This document shows, piece after piece, positions 9,192-18,539 of a stretch of DNA of 64,000 nucleotides (position 1 is the stretch's first letter; each line of letters begins with the position of its first letter). The DNA is from Bacteroidales bacterium (GTDB lineage Bacteria; Bacteroidota; Bacteroidia; Bacteroidales; UBA932). The DNA lies in the NCBI GenBank assembly GCA_017625535.1, contig JAGAKR010000019.1, positions 62,001 to 126,000 on the forward strand, written 5' to 3'. The notes under the pieces are model-generated. The model was not told the DNA's origin. It saw nothing but the letters and a program-made list of their open reading frames with translations, and made no database searches. The position numbers and the translations under genes were made by a program.

Positions 9192-10790
9192 CTATAATAT
9201 TTTCCAGTCAGAAACAGCGGCCAGTGAGGCTGCTGTTTTCTTTTCCCCTCTGAAGAAGTCATACAGCATCTCCTTTACAGGACCATACTTCTCTATAAAA
9301 ATCCCTTCCAGTTGTTCCAAATGCAGTCCTGTAGCCTCAAGCAGCAGATCCCCTCCCCCATTGGCCCTGTAAGATGCCATTGCAGCAGTATAGGTTGCAT
9401 CCTCATTGAAAGGTCTGCCGTCTGTAAAAGAAATTACATTAACCCTGCTCCCCAGCGGCTTTGAAAAATCAACTGTATATCTCAATCCCCCTGCACAATC
9501 AAATGAGACAGGCTTCTTTTTCCAGTTGTCATAGGAGAGTTCCAGATAATTCTTTATCTGAGCACCGGTAAGTGAAACTTTATATAGCAGATTCTCAAAA
9601 GGATACAGATCCAGAATATCATTATAGCATATATCACCTGTAGGAACACTTCCCCTGAATTTGGTAGGCGAAACAAAAGAGATGTCCGCTCCGCTGTTCT
9701 GCAGTTGTACATAATGCAGCAGATTGCTGTACAGACAAGGTGCATCAAAGATATCCCCAGGGACAATATCATCATCAATGCTCCCCAATTTCCTGTTGGA
9801 AAACTCCTTTACCCTCAGATAATCCTCCCCGAAAGTTGAATTGAACAGGGAATCCCCCTCCCCTGCTATATCGTGCAATACAGCATCAATCCTCATTGAA
9901 GAGACAACGCCGTCAGAAATTGTAATGGAGACTTTTACTCCCGACAACTTTTTTCCATACGGTCCTGAATTCACAACCACAATGCTGTCCTTCCCATTCC
10001 ACTCCTTTCCGCAATAAGGGATATGGTCGTGTGAGGCAAACACCCCGTCAATCCCCTTAATTGAAGCAGCCATATACCTGCAGGGATCCTCAATATCTTC
10101 AGGCGTTCCATCACCAGTACCGGCATGTACAGCCAGAAATACCAGGTGTGGTTTCTCTTTCTCCCTTATCTGCGCCACATACTTCTCTGCAGCATTATAA
10201 ATTGGAACTACATCAAGCCCCTCTATCTTCTCCTCACCAAGCCATTTCTTTACCTCTGGGGTTGTAAGACCTATAATGGCAACCTTTATCCCTTCCCTCT
10301 CAATAATGGTATAAGGTTCAAAGAACGGAACGCCATCCTTGGCTGAAACCACATTTGCTGCAAGGTAAGGTATTCCAAGTTCATCCCTAATCCTTGTGAA
10401 TAGTGGCAAACCAACCTCAAGGTCGTGGTTCCCCGCAACAATTGCATCATACCCCACAAATTCAGCCACTCTTGTGTAAAGGTGCTTTTCATCTGGAGCA
10501 TAATTATAAACATAGTTGTAGAAATGTGTGCTGTTGTCGCCGTGGTTATGGTCTCCCAAATCCAGGACAATAACTTTATCTGCACCGGCAGCCTCCCTCC
10601 GTTGTGATATGAAAGAGTATATTCCCGACAATGACCCCTCATTCACTCCCCCATCAACATAAGTATTGCTGAAGAAACGCCCGTGAATGTCACCGTGGGC
10701 ATATAGTTCAAAAGAATAATCCCCATCTGCCGGCCCGGATGAGCAGGCAGTGAGGATAATTATAATTGCAAATATAAATATGTTGCGCAT
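9192..10790 (-). CDS. Bifunctional metallophosphatase/5'-nucleotidase lipoprotein (UshA-like)
   Basis: This 532-residue protein has a lipobox (ILTACSSG). The calcineurin-like phosphoesterase motifs are present in order: AHGDIHGRFF, LDLGDHNHGDN and VAGNHDLEVG, with later metal-site histidines in HAGTGDG and SHDHIPY. A 5'-nucleotidase C-terminal domain follows (SFVSPTKFRGSVPTGDI, DLYPFENLLYKVSLTG, YRANGGGDLL). It should hydrolyse nucleotides or UDP-sugars in the periplasm while anchored to a membrane. It lies head-to-tail with the nitrilase gene, whose stop is directly before its start. Confidence 0.88.
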   Translation of the reverse strand: MRNIFIFAIIIILTACSSGPADGDYSFELYAHGDIHGRFFSNTYVDGGVNEGSLSGIYSFISQRREAAGADKVIVLDLGDHNHGDNSTHFYNYVYNYAPDEKHLYTRVAEFVGYDAIVAGNHDLEVGLPLFTRIRDELGIPYLAANVVSAKDGVPFFEPYTIIEREGIKVAIIGLTTPEVKKWLGEEKIEGLDVVPIYNAAEKYVAQIREKEKPHLVFLAVHAGTGDGTPEDIEDPCRYMAASIKGIDGVFASHDHIPYCGKEWNGKDSIVVVNSGPYGKKLSGVKVSITISDGVVSSMRIDAVLHDIAGEGDSLFNSTFGEDYLRVKEFSNRKLGSIDDDIVPGDIFDAPCLYSNLLHYVQLQNSGADISFVSPTKFRGSVPTGDICYNDILDLYPFENLLYKVSLTGAQIKNYLELSYDNWKKKPVSFDCAGGLRYTVDFSKPLGSRVNVISFTDGRPFNEDATYTAAMASYRANGGGDLLLEATGLHLEQLEGIFIEKYGPVKEMLYDFFRGEKKTAASLAAVSDWKIL

Positions 10791-11579
10791 CTATCTGATA
10801 ACATTAAAGGTGTCCGCATCCATCCAGGCAGGGAACCTGTATCTGAAATCCTCCAGTGCATCCTTGTCTATTGTACAGGTCAGGACTTGTGTAGGGAACC
10901 CGGAAGAATCATTCAGGAATTTCTCCTGCGAAGCAGGCTGCCCTTTGAAATCATAAATCTGGGAACTTGGGGAATAAACACAAAGCGGATCATTTCCATC
11001 CCTGTTCACAAATACGGCATAAGAGATATTCTCAATGGCCCTTGCCCTTACGAGCGGTTCAATTGCCCCAATCCTCACCTGTGGAAAGTTTGCAATGTTT
11101 ATCAATACATCATATCTGTTGCCCCTGTTCCTGCTCCACACAGGAAACCTTATATCATAACAGATATTCAACGCAAACTTTACCCCTTTATAATCTGTAA
11201 TGCACATTTCATCCCCCCTGGTATAGTGGTTGTTCTCATCGCCCATCCTGAACAGATGGCGCTTGTCATAGTGCTCCCAGGTACCGTCCGGTTTAACAAA
11301 ATATGCCCTGTTGAACATCTCCCTTCCGTTCTGTGTATAAGGGAAAGAACCTATGAGTGCTACATTGTATTTTGCAGCAGTTGCCAGCATCCAATGGAGG
11401 GTTATTCCTGCAGCATCCTCAGCAAGTTGCTTGTTCATTGTAAAACCGGTGGAGAACATCTCTGGAAGAATAATAACATCACTAGCCTCATCCAACTGGG
11501 AAAGCAATGATTCCACTTTGGCAAAATTCGCCTCTTTATTCTCCCATTCAATGTTCAATGAAAGTGCAGTAATCTTCAT
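10791..11579 (-). CDS. Carbon-nitrogen hydrolase, omega-amidase (YafV-type)
   Basis: The nitrilase-superfamily triad is visible: Glu in ILPEMFSTGF, Lys in HYDKRHLF and Cys in ALNICYDIRFPVW. The 262-residue length and the CYDIRFPVWSRN signature fit the omega-amidase group (YafV/Nit2), which hydrolyses alpha-ketoglutaramate-type omega-amides during metabolite repair. An upstream TTG/ATG extension to 11630 lacks homology-like sequence and overlaps the symporter gene, so the ATG at 11579 (MKITALSLNIEW) is chosen. It forms a minus-strand operon with the symporter upstream and the nucleotidase downstream. Confidence 0.85.
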   Translation of the reverse strand: MKITALSLNIEWENKEANFAKVESLLSQLDEASDVIILPEMFSTGFTMNKQLAEDAAGITLHWMLATAAKYNVALIGSFPYTQNGREMFNRAYFVKPDGTWEHYDKRHLFRMGDENNHYTRGDEMCITDYKGVKFALNICYDIRFPVWSRNRGNRYDVLINIANFPQVRIGAIEPLVRARAIENISYAVFVNRDGNDPLCVYSPSSQIYDFKGQPASQEKFLNDSSGFPTQVLTCTIDKDALEDFRYRFPAWMDADTFNVIR

Positions 11580-11583
11580 AATC

Positions 11584-12750
11584 TTACTTTTTATAAATCC
11601 TGTCAACAACAAGGGCAATTGCTCCATCACCAGTTACATTACAAGCGGTACCGAATGTATCCATTGCAATGTACAAGGCAATCATAAGGCCCTGCAGTTC
11701 CTCATTGAAACCGAGCATTGAAGCCAGCAGGCCAAGAGCTGCCATAATTGCACCTCCGGGAACTCCAGGAGCGGCAACCATAGTAATACCCAACATACAG
11801 ATGAATCCGGCAAACATATCAATGCCGTGAGGCATACCCTGCATCCAAAGTATTGCAAAAGCACAAGCCACAATCTTAAGCGTACTTCCTGCCAGATGGA
11901 TTGTTGCACAAAGAGGAATTACAAAACCAGCAAGTTTCTCATCAACTCCGTTCTTTATGGCCTGTCTCATAGTTACAGGAATGGTAGCAGCTGAAGACTG
12001 TGTACCCAAAGCGGTCATATATGCAGGAAGCATAGTTATGAGGAGTCTGATAGGGTTCCTCTTTACAATGGAACCTGCAATTATAAACTGGATAAGGAGC
12101 AATGAGACGTGCAGTACAAAAATGATTGCAATAACCTTAATAAAGAGTTTCATAATTGCACCTGCCTGCCCCTCGGTACCTATCTGAAGGAAAATGCCGA
12201 ATACATATAAAGGGAGAAGAGGGATTATTACTCCCGATATAACTTTATTTATAAGATCCCTGAATTCAATGAGTCCGTTCTTGAGTTTGTCTCCCTGTAC
12301 TGCACACAAGCCCAATCCAAGTACAAATGCAAGTACAAGGGCTGATGTCACACTCATCACAGCAGGCATATCCACTGTAAAGAATGGGAGTATTTTGTTG
12401 GCCTGCGCTACATTCTGGGTAAGCCCTGCAGATGAGTCAAGGAAAATGGGATACGAAAAATCGCAGGCAAAATATGAAAAGAAACCTGCAAACAATGTAG
12501 ATCCGTATGCTATGGCTGCTGTAATTGCAAGAAGCCTTCCAGCCCCGCTTCCAAGTTCAGCAATGCCGGGAGCAACAAGCCCTACAATTATAAGAGGAAT
12601 TATGAATCCCAGGAAATTGCCGAAAATACCGTTGATTGTTACAAAAATCCTGTTGAGGAACTCTGGGAAAAAGAAGGAACAAAGGATACCCAGAGCAATT
12701 GCAATAGCCACCTTGCCCAAAAGAGGCATGTTTTTCAATTTGTTTATCAT
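11584..12750 (-). CDS. Dicarboxylate/amino acid:cation symporter (DAACS family)
   Basis: This 388-residue multi-spanning protein carries the family's re-entrant-loop motifs: the Ser-rich segment ALGTQSSAATIPVTMRQA and, toward the end, FGTACNVTGDGAIALVVDR, which matches the NxxGDG-type substrate/Na+ site. It probably imports a dicarboxylate or an amino acid such as serine, threonine or glutamate together with Na+ (or H+). ATG at 12750 is preferred over a TTG at 12756. It is the first gene of the minus-strand group with the amidase and nucleotidase. Confidence 0.85.
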   Translation of the reverse strand: MINKLKNMPLLGKVAIAIALGILCSFFFPEFLNRIFVTINGIFGNFLGFIIPLIIVGLVAPGIAELGSGAGRLLAITAAIAYGSTLFAGFFSYFACDFSYPIFLDSSAGLTQNVAQANKILPFFTVDMPAVMSVTSALVLAFVLGLGLCAVQGDKLKNGLIEFRDLINKVISGVIIPLLPLYVFGIFLQIGTEGQAGAIMKLFIKVIAIIFVLHVSLLLIQFIIAGSIVKRNPIRLLITMLPAYMTALGTQSSAATIPVTMRQAIKNGVDEKLAGFVIPLCATIHLAGSTLKIVACAFAILWMQGMPHGIDMFAGFICMLGITMVAAPGVPGGAIMAALGLLASMLGFNEELQGLMIALYIAMDTFGTACNVTGDGAIALVVDRIYKK

Positions 12751-12787
12751 AGTCAATTATTTAATTCCGAATAATTTTTAAATTTAA

Positions 12788-12795
12788 TACATTTG
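12788..12795 (+). promoter_or_regulatory. Bacteroidetes-type -7 box (TACATTTG)
   Basis: TACATTTG matches the Bacteroidetes TAnnTTTG consensus and lies 31 bp upstream of the polyferredoxin start. No clear TTTG -33 element is seen, so the call rests on the -7 box and position. Confidence 0.5.
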
Positions 12796-12826
12796 CACGA
12801 ATAATCAGATAAAAATCCTGAATTTT

Positions 12827-14320
12827 ATGAACAAACACTTAAGGACATTAAGAATTGTTGTTGCAACACTCATATTTATTACAATTACCTGCGGTTTTTT
12901 GAATATGAGCGGAGGCAACCCACTCTCACAGGCACTTTTAAGGACCCAGTTTGTACCGGCTTTGGTTTCTGTTTTTACAGGCAGTGCATTGGCATTCATC
13001 ATATTGATGCTGCTTACATTGCTGTTTGGCAGAGTATATTGTTCATTCCTTTGTCCTCTTGGAATTTTTCAGGACATCATCTACAGAATTTCAAAATTTG
13101 CAAGGAAACGTGCAAACGGAGGGAAGAAACATCGCGAGGTATACCGCAAGCCGCACAATATTCTAAGATATACGATTCTTGTACTTTCAGGAATCAGTTT
13201 TGCTGCACTCTTCACTTACCCGGTTGCTCTGCTGGATCCTTACTCAAACTACGGCAGAATTGCAACTCACGTTTTCGGCACAGTGGAAACATTCATCACC
13301 AATATGCTGTCGGGAGTAATGCCTGATTATTTCTTTACACAGAAATATGTTTCAATAGGTTCTGTTGCCTTCATATACTCTTTGGTTTTCTTTTTTGTAG
13401 TGGTGGTTTTCAGTGCTGCAAGGGGAAGGCTCTATTGCAACACAATATGTCCGGTAGGTTCTTTTCTTGGACTTGTGGGCGGTTTCTCATTATTCAAACC
13501 TGTCCTTGACAAAGAGAAATGTGTAAAGTGCGGTCTCTGTGCAGGAAGCTGCAAAAGCAATTGCATTAATCTTGAAACCAAGGAGATTGATGCAACAAGA
13601 TGTGTTGCCTGTTACGATTGTATTGTAAGTTGCAAGCGTGGCGGTGTAAAACTGGTTCCAACCTGGTTCAGGAAGAGAAAATCCGATGAGCCATACCACA
13701 GGAACATAGAGAGTGTGGAGAGGAGGAATGCCCTCATAGCAATGGGAGGTTTTGCAGTTGCCGCAGGTGCAAAATATATCGGGAACAAAGTTGGAGCAAA
13801 AGATATTGCAGATGAAAAGGGTGCCATTATGCCTCCTGGTGCAAGGAACTTGCAGGCTTTCAAAGATTCGTGTACTGCCTGCCACGCCTGTGTTGCTGCT
13901 TGTCCAAACAATATAATCAAGCCTGCATTCTTTGAATATGGTGCTGATGGCATTATGCTTCCTACTCTCAAATATGACAAGAAGTATTGTTCATACAACT
14001 GCAATACCTGTTCACAGACTTGTCCTCACGGAGCATTGGAGCATATTTCATTGGAGGTGAAACAGAAGACCCAGATTGCACTTGCCAAATATGACCCTAC
14101 AACCTGTGTTGTAGTTACAGATGGTGTAAAATGCGGTGCGTGTTCGCGCAGTTGCTCTGCCGGTGCAATCCAGATGAAGGAGAACCCTGTTACACCTGGG
14201 CAATTCCTGCCAAGTATAGACAGCTCACTTTGTATAGGTTGTGGAGCCTGTGAATATTCTTGCCCGGCAATGCCCAAAGCAATTATGGTTACCGGAAAAA
14301 CAAAACAGACTGTTATTTGA
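12827..14320 (+). CDS. Membrane-bound polyferredoxin, NapH/CcoG-like 4Fe-4S protein
   Basis: The N-terminal half has about five membrane segments with two CX3CP motifs (YCSFLCPLG near residue 66, YCNTICPVG near residue 204), the hallmark of NapH/CcoG/RnfB-like membrane ferredoxins. The C-terminal half holds several [4Fe-4S] motifs: CVKCGLCAGSC, CVACYDCIVSC, CTACHACVAAC, CNTCSQTC, CGACSRSC and CIGCGACEYSC. A hydrophobic stretch after RRNALIAMGGFAVAAG suggests a further membrane segment. It probably moves electrons across or along the membrane. No terminal reductase is encoded nearby, so the partner is unknown. Confidence 0.8.
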   Translation: MNKHLRTLRIVVATLIFITITCGFLNMSGGNPLSQALLRTQFVPALVSVFTGSALAFIILMLLTLLFGRVYCSFLCPLGIFQDIIYRISKFARKRANGGKKHREVYRKPHNILRYTILVLSGISFAALFTYPVALLDPYSNYGRIATHVFGTVETFITNMLSGVMPDYFFTQKYVSIGSVAFIYSLVFFFVVVVFSAARGRLYCNTICPVGSFLGLVGGFSLFKPVLDKEKCVKCGLCAGSCKSNCINLETKEIDATRCVACYDCIVSCKRGGVKLVPTWFRKRKSDEPYHRNIESVERRNALIAMGGFAVAAGAKYIGNKVGAKDIADEKGAIMPPGARNLQAFKDSCTACHACVAACPNNIIKPAFFEYGADGIMLPTLKYDKKYCSYNCNTCSQTCPHGALEHISLEVKQKTQIALAKYDPTTCVVVTDGVKCGACSRSCSAGAIQMKENPVTPGQFLPSIDSSLCIGCGACEYSCPAMPKAIMVTGKTKQTVI

Positions 14321-14336
14321 TAACAGTCTGTTTTAT
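14302..14336 (+). terminator. Intrinsic terminator, bidirectional
   Basis: A perfect 15-bp stem (AAAACAGACTGTTAT, then its complement) with a TTG loop spans the stop codon of the polyferredoxin gene. The convergent folD gene ends 18 bp further on. T-rich flanks exist on both strands. Confidence 0.85.
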
Positions 14337-14353
14337 TATAAACTTATTATAAG

Positions 14354-15235
14354 TTATTTGCGTTTCTTGCATTCTGCAGCCTTAAGGGTATTCACCATCA
14401 GTGATACAATTGTCATAGGACCTACTCCGCCAGGTACAGGGGTGATATATGAAGCCTTAGGGGCAACTGTCTCAAAATCCACATCTCCAAGGAGCCTGTA
14501 GCCGTTCTTTTTTGTAGAATCTGCAACACGGGTAATTCCCACATCCACAATTACGGCCCCTTCCCTGACCATATCTCCTTTTACAAATCCTGGAGAGCCA
14601 AGGGCAGCAATGATGATGTCAGCCTGTCTTGTAAAGAACTCTATATTTTTTGTGTGGCTGTGACAAATGGTAACCGTACAGTCACCCGGATCGTCCTTAA
14701 GTGAGAGGAGGTTGGCCAAAGGTCTTCCCACTATATTGCTTCGTCCTATTATTACGCAATGTTTGCCTTTTGTCTCAATACCGTATTCAGACAATAATCT
14801 CAAGATTCCATATGGAGTTGCAGGAAGAAATGTAGGGAGGCCCAATGTCATCTTTCCAACATTCATAGGATGGAATCCGTCAACATCTTTACAAGGATCT
14901 ATTGCATTGATTACAGCATCCTCATCCAAATGTGCAGGAAGCGGCAACTGTACAATAAGACCGTCTATATCGTCATTCTCATTTATCTCATGGATAATCT
15001 CAATCAATTCATCCTGAGTAATCTCTGCAGGAAACCTGTGAAGTGTTGACTTGAAACCCACCTGGGAGCAAGCCCTCTCCTTATGGCCCACATATGTCTG
15101 GCTGGCACCGTCATTTCCTACAAGGATTGCTGCAAGATGCGGGCGTTTGCCACCGGCTTCCACCCTCTCCTTAACCATCTGTGCAATTTCAAGTTTGATT
15201 TTGTCCGAAGTTGCTTTTCCGTCAAGTATAACCAT
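14354..15235 (-). CDS. folD: Bifunctional methylenetetrahydrofolate dehydrogenase/cyclohydrolase
   Basis: This 293-residue cytoplasmic enzyme interconverts 5,10-methylene-, methenyl- and 10-formyl-tetrahydrofolate with NADP+. The family signatures are intact: the catalytic segment ending in [13 protein letters not shown] (Tyr and Lys), the [14 protein letters not shown] box, the PxTPxGI-like [10 protein letters not shown] segment, the Rossmann motif [14 protein letters not shown], and the closing [13 protein letters not shown]. It is the downstream neighbour of ffh on the minus strand with a 23-bp gap. Confidence 0.95.
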   Translation of the reverse strand: MVILDGKATSDKIKLEIAQMVKERVEAGGKRPHLAAILVGNDGASQTYVGHKERACSQVGFKSTLHRFPAEITQDELIEIIHEINENDDIDGLIVQLPLPAHLDEDAVINAIDPCKDVDGFHPMNVGKMTLGLPTFLPATPYGILRLLSEYGIETKGKHCVIIGRSNIVGRPLANLLSLKDDPGDCTVTICHSHTKNIEFFTRQADIIIAALGSPGFVKGDMVREGAVIVDVGITRVADSTKKNGYRLLGDVDFETVAPKASYITPVPGGVGPMTIVSLMVNTLKAAECKKRK

Positions 15236-15258
15236 ATTTATAATTGTGTTGGATAATA

Positions 15259-16605
15259 TTATCTTCTTCTCATTCCCTGCATGGCTCTCATTGCGCCCAT
15301 AGCCTTGTTTTTGGCACCACCGCCTGCCATCATCTTCATAACCTTGCGGGTGTCCTCAAATTGTTTCAGCAGTCTGTTGACCTCTACAATTGTAGTACCG
15401 CTTCCCTCTGCAATACGTCTTCTCCTGCTTCCGTTTATTACCTGCGGGTTATTCCTCTCATATGGTGTCATTGAGAGGATGATAGCCTCCACACCCTTGA
15501 ATGCAGAGTTGTCTATATCTACATCTCTCAGTGCTTTGCCCACTCCTGGAAGCATTGAAGCAAGATCCTTTATATTACCCATCTTCTTTATCTGCTGAAT
15601 CTGGTCGTAGAAATCAGAGAGGGTGAACTGGTCCTTTATAAGTTTTTTCTGCAGTTTCTTTGCCTCTTCCTCATCAAACTGCTCCTGGGCCTTCTCAACA
15701 AGGGAAACAACGTCACCCATACCCAAGATACGGTCCGCAATACGTTTTGGATGGAAAACATCCAGAGCCTCCATCTTCTCGCCTGCACTTATGAACTTGA
15801 TAGGCTTGTTTACAACAGCCCTTATGGAAAGTGCTGCACCACCACGGGTGTCACCGTCGAGTTTTGTAAGTACAACACCGTCAAAGTTGAGTCTGTCATT
15901 GAATGCCTTTGCTGTCTCAACTGCATCCTGACCGGTCATTGAGTCAACTACAAAGAGAGTCTCAGTAGGATTGATTGCCTCTTTAATTGCTGCAATCTCG
16001 TTCATCATCTCCTCATCAACGGCAAGACGGCCTGCTGTATCCACAATTACAAGTGAATAGCCCTCTGCCTTGGCTTTTGCAACAGCATTTTTGGCAATTG
16101 AAACAGGATCTTTTGAGCCCTCTTCTGTATATACTTCAACACCAATCTGTTCACCCAATACCTTCAACTGGTCTATAGCCGCAGGCCTGTATACGTCACC
16201 AGCTGCAAGGAGCACTTTCTTTCCCCTCTTGGTCTTGCAGTTCAATGCAAGTTTTCCCGAGAATGTTGTCTTACCTGAACCCTGGAGACCTGCCACCAGC
16301 ACAATGCCCGGCTCACCCTTTATGTTGATGTCGGTTGCCTCAGTACCCATAAGCCTTGTAAGCTCATCGTGTACAATTTTAACCATCATCTGGCTTGGCT
16401 TTACAGCTTTAAGCACATTCTGTCCCAGTGCTATCTTCTTCACATCATCACAGAATGTCTTTGCTATCTTGTAGCTCACATCAGCATCAAGCAAAGCCTT
16501 TCTCACATCCTTTAAGGTTTCTGCAACATTAATCTCCGTAATCTTGCCCTCACCTTTGAGAATCTTAAAGGAACTCTCCAACCTGTCTATCAAATTTTCA
16601 AACAT
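15259..16605 (-). CDS. ffh: Signal recognition particle GTPase
   Basis: This 448-residue SRP54 homologue has an N domain, then the G domain with [15 protein letters not shown] (P-loop), [13 protein letters not shown] and [14 protein letters not shown] methionine-rich M domain ends in MMAGGG...[13 protein letters not shown]. With 4.5S RNA and FtsY it targets nascent inner-membrane proteins to the translocon. The length is normal and the domains are complete. The gene order folD-ffh on one strand suggests co-transcription. Confidence 0.97.
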   Translation of the reverse strand: MFENLIDRLESSFKILKGEGKITEINVAETLKDVRKALLDADVSYKIAKTFCDDVKKIALGQNVLKAVKPSQMMVKIVHDELTRLMGTEATDINIKGEPGIVLVAGLQGSGKTTFSGKLALNCKTKRGKKVLLAAGDVYRPAAIDQLKVLGEQIGVEVYTEEGSKDPVSIAKNAVAKAKAEGYSLVIVDTAGRLAVDEEMMNEIAAIKEAINPTETLFVVDSMTGQDAVETAKAFNDRLNFDGVVLTKLDGDTRGGAALSIRAVVNKPIKFISAGEKMEALDVFHPKRIADRILGMGDVVSLVEKAQEQFDEEEAKKLQKKLIKDQFTLSDFYDQIQQIKKMGNIKDLASMLPGVGKALRDVDIDNSAFKGVEAIILSMTPYERNNPQVINGSRRRRIAEGSGTTIVEVNRLLKQFEDTRKVMKMMAGGGAKNKAMGAMRAMQGMRRR

Positions 16606-16630
16606 ATATATTCAAATAATTTGTTTCCAA

Positions 16631-17233
16631 TCATAAATAATTTTCAAGCAGTGCACGCCCTTTGTCATTTACAACAGAATAAAGGTGGTGCACTACCAAT
16701 GCACGGTGATATTCAGATGTATTCTCCAGAAATCTGAATCCGCCGTCCCATTTGTAGAACAACTCTATGGCTGACGCATAGAACAATGCGGAATAATCCA
16801 TATCAAGATTATCCCTGTACAAACCTTCACTGATTCCCCTGCACAAATTCTCTCTAAGCAGTTTGGAATAATAATTCTGTCTGTCCGTAAAATTGAAGAT
16901 GTCCGGACAAGACGGATATAAAGAGAGGTCTTTCAAAAGCAATGCTCCAAGTTTGGAAATTTCATTGCTGATGACAACTGAAACATCAAAAAAAGCCTCA
17001 ATTGCGTTCACGCTTTTTTGGTTTGAGGCTTGGATTTTCTTGTCCAGTTCCGAGTAGAAATAATCTAGCACAGTAGCAATGAGCTCATGCTTGCTGCTGA
17101 AATTGTTGTACAGTGTCTTTTTGGTAAGTCCAAGGCTTTGGGCTATCTGCTCCATATTGAGCAGAAGCCCTTTATCCTTGAAAAGTTCAAAAACCTGAAC
17201 CGTATATTTGTGCTTGGAACTGACTCTTGGCAT
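16631..17233 (-). CDS. TetR/AcrR family transcriptional regulator
   Basis: This 200-residue protein has an N-terminal helix-turn-helix (MEQIAQSLGLTKKTLYNNF followed by SSKHELIATVLDYFY), the usual TetR DNA-binding domain. A helical ligand domain follows, rich in aromatic residues. Its ligand and targets are unknown. It starts 7 bp downstream of lysA on the same strand, so it may be co-transcribed with lysA, but nothing shows that it regulates it. No efflux pump lies next to it. Confidence 0.85.
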   Translation of the reverse strand: MPRVSSKHKYTVQVFELFKDKGLLLNMEQIAQSLGLTKKTLYNNFSSKHELIATVLDYFYSELDKKIQASNQKSVNAIEAFFDVSVVISNEISKLGALLLKDLSLYPSCPDIFNFTDRQNYYSKLLRENLCRGISEGLYRDNLDMDYSALFYASAIELFYKWDGGFRFLENTSEYHRALVVHHLYSVVNDKGRALLENYL

Positions 17234-17240
17234 ATATCAA

Positions 17241-18398
17241 TTATAGTTCGTCTGAATAATATGCTTTTGCAATGTCCCTCTGGTTGTATTTCATTGCCAT
17301 AACCTGACCGTATGCACCTGCTGTATGCAAAGCAACCAGATCTCCCCTGCTTGTCTGAGGAAGCATAATGTTCTTGCCGAACTGGTCGCTGCTCTCGCAA
17401 ACCGGACCCACTACATCATATCTCATCTTGCGTTTGTAAGGTGAAGTGAGGTTCTCAATTGCGTGGTGTGCCTGATACAATGCAGGACGGATAAGGTCGT
17501 TCATACCTGCGTCAAGAATTGCAAATTTCTTCTTCTGGCCAACTTTTACATAAAGCACCCTTGAGATGAGGTGACCGCACTGTGCAACAATTGCACGGCC
17601 CGGCTCAAAGTGTACGTTCTGGCCAGGAGCTACGATAAGGTTCTCATTTATAAGTTTGAAGTACTCCTCAAAACTTGCAATAGGATTCTCGTTAGGATTT
17701 GCATAATCAACACCAAGGCCACCGCCCAAGTTGAGGTTGGCAATCTTCATATCCCTGTCTGTAAACCATTTCTGGAGTTCTGCAATCCTCTCACACAAAG
17801 TCTTGAACACGCCAAGGTCAAGGATCTGTGAACCAACGTGGAAGTGGAGACCAATAAGTTCAACATTCTTGCACTCTTTGAAAAGGTTTGCAAAATCCTC
17901 AAACATCCAAGGGCTTACACCAAACTTGTTCTCTTTAAGGCCTGTTGAGATGTATTTGTGGGTATGTGCGTCAATGTCAGGATTGATACGCAAAGCTATC
18001 TTTGCAACTTTACCCATACCTGCTGCAAGGTCGTTGATAACCTTAACCTCAGGAACTGACTCACAGTTGAAGCTGAAAATGCCGGCCTTCAGGGCTGTCT
18101 TTATCTCTTTGTCTGATTTACCTACACCTGCATACACTACATTCTCTGCACCGAAGCCCGATTTGATTGCAAGAGCAACCTCATTACCGCTTACACAGTC
18201 TGCGCCAAGACCTGCATTCTTAATCATCTCAAGAATTCTTGGATTGGCATTTGCCTTAAGGGCAAAGTGTGCGTGGTAACCGTATTTTTTGATTTGTGAA
18301 GTATAAATATCCAAAGTTTTCTTCAAAATCTCCATATCGTAGTAATAGAAAGGAGTCTCAATGCTTTGGAAAGCTGAAATTGCAGATGCTGTAATCAT
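17241..18398 (-). CDS. lysA: Diaminopimelate decarboxylase
   Basis: This 385-residue fold-type III PLP enzyme makes L-lysine from meso-diaminopimelate. Visible landmarks are HFALKANANPRIL (PLP lysine), LGGGLGVDY, the phosphate-binding/active-site region FEPGRAIVAQCG, and VGPVCESSDQFGKN, which carries the catalytic Cys of the decarboxylase family. It is somewhat shorter than the ~420-residue E. coli enzyme but contains all landmarks. A possible -7 box on the minus strand lies at 18443-18450. Confidence 0.92.
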   Translation of the reverse strand: MITASAISAFQSIETPFYYYDMEILKKTLDIYTSQIKKYGYHAHFALKANANPRILEMIKNAGLGADCVSGNEVALAIKSGFGAENVVYAGVGKSDKEIKTALKAGIFSFNCESVPEVKVINDLAAGMGKVAKIALRINPDIDAHTHKYISTGLKENKFGVSPWMFEDFANLFKECKNVELIGLHFHVGSQILDLGVFKTLCERIAELQKWFTDRDMKIANLNLGGGLGVDYANPNENPIASFEEYFKLINENLIVAPGQNVHFEPGRAIVAQCGHLISRVLYVKVGQKKKFAILDAGMNDLIRPALYQAHHAIENLTSPYKRKMRYDVVGPVCESSDQFGKNIMLPQTSRGDLVALHTAGAYGQVMAMKYNQRDIAKAYYSDEL

Positions 18399-18442
18399 AG
18401 TTATTTATAAATTATCTGGTTATTATTCTTTTTACTAAACTG

Positions 18443-18450
18443 CAAATTTA
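18443..18450 (-). promoter_or_regulatory. Candidate -7 box (TAAATTTG) for lysA
   Basis: Read on the minus strand, the sequence is TAAATTTG, a TAnnTTTG match 45 bp upstream of the lysA start. The nearest TTTG upstream is closer than the usual 17-21 bp spacing, so support is moderate. Confidence 0.4.
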
Positions 18451-18491
18451 TGAAAATTTTAGCAAAATTATTCCCGACAGCAGATAAAAAA

Positions 18492-18520
18492 TGCCTCTGC
18501 AGAAAAAAACCGCAGAGGCA
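18492..18520 (-). terminator. Intrinsic terminator after the DUF4301 gene
   Basis: TGCCTCTGC pairs with GCAGAGGCA around an 11-base loop. Read on the minus strand it is followed by a run of six T, which fits termination of the operon ending at 18540. Confidence 0.8.
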
Positions 18521-18539
18521 CATATAAATGATTGATAAA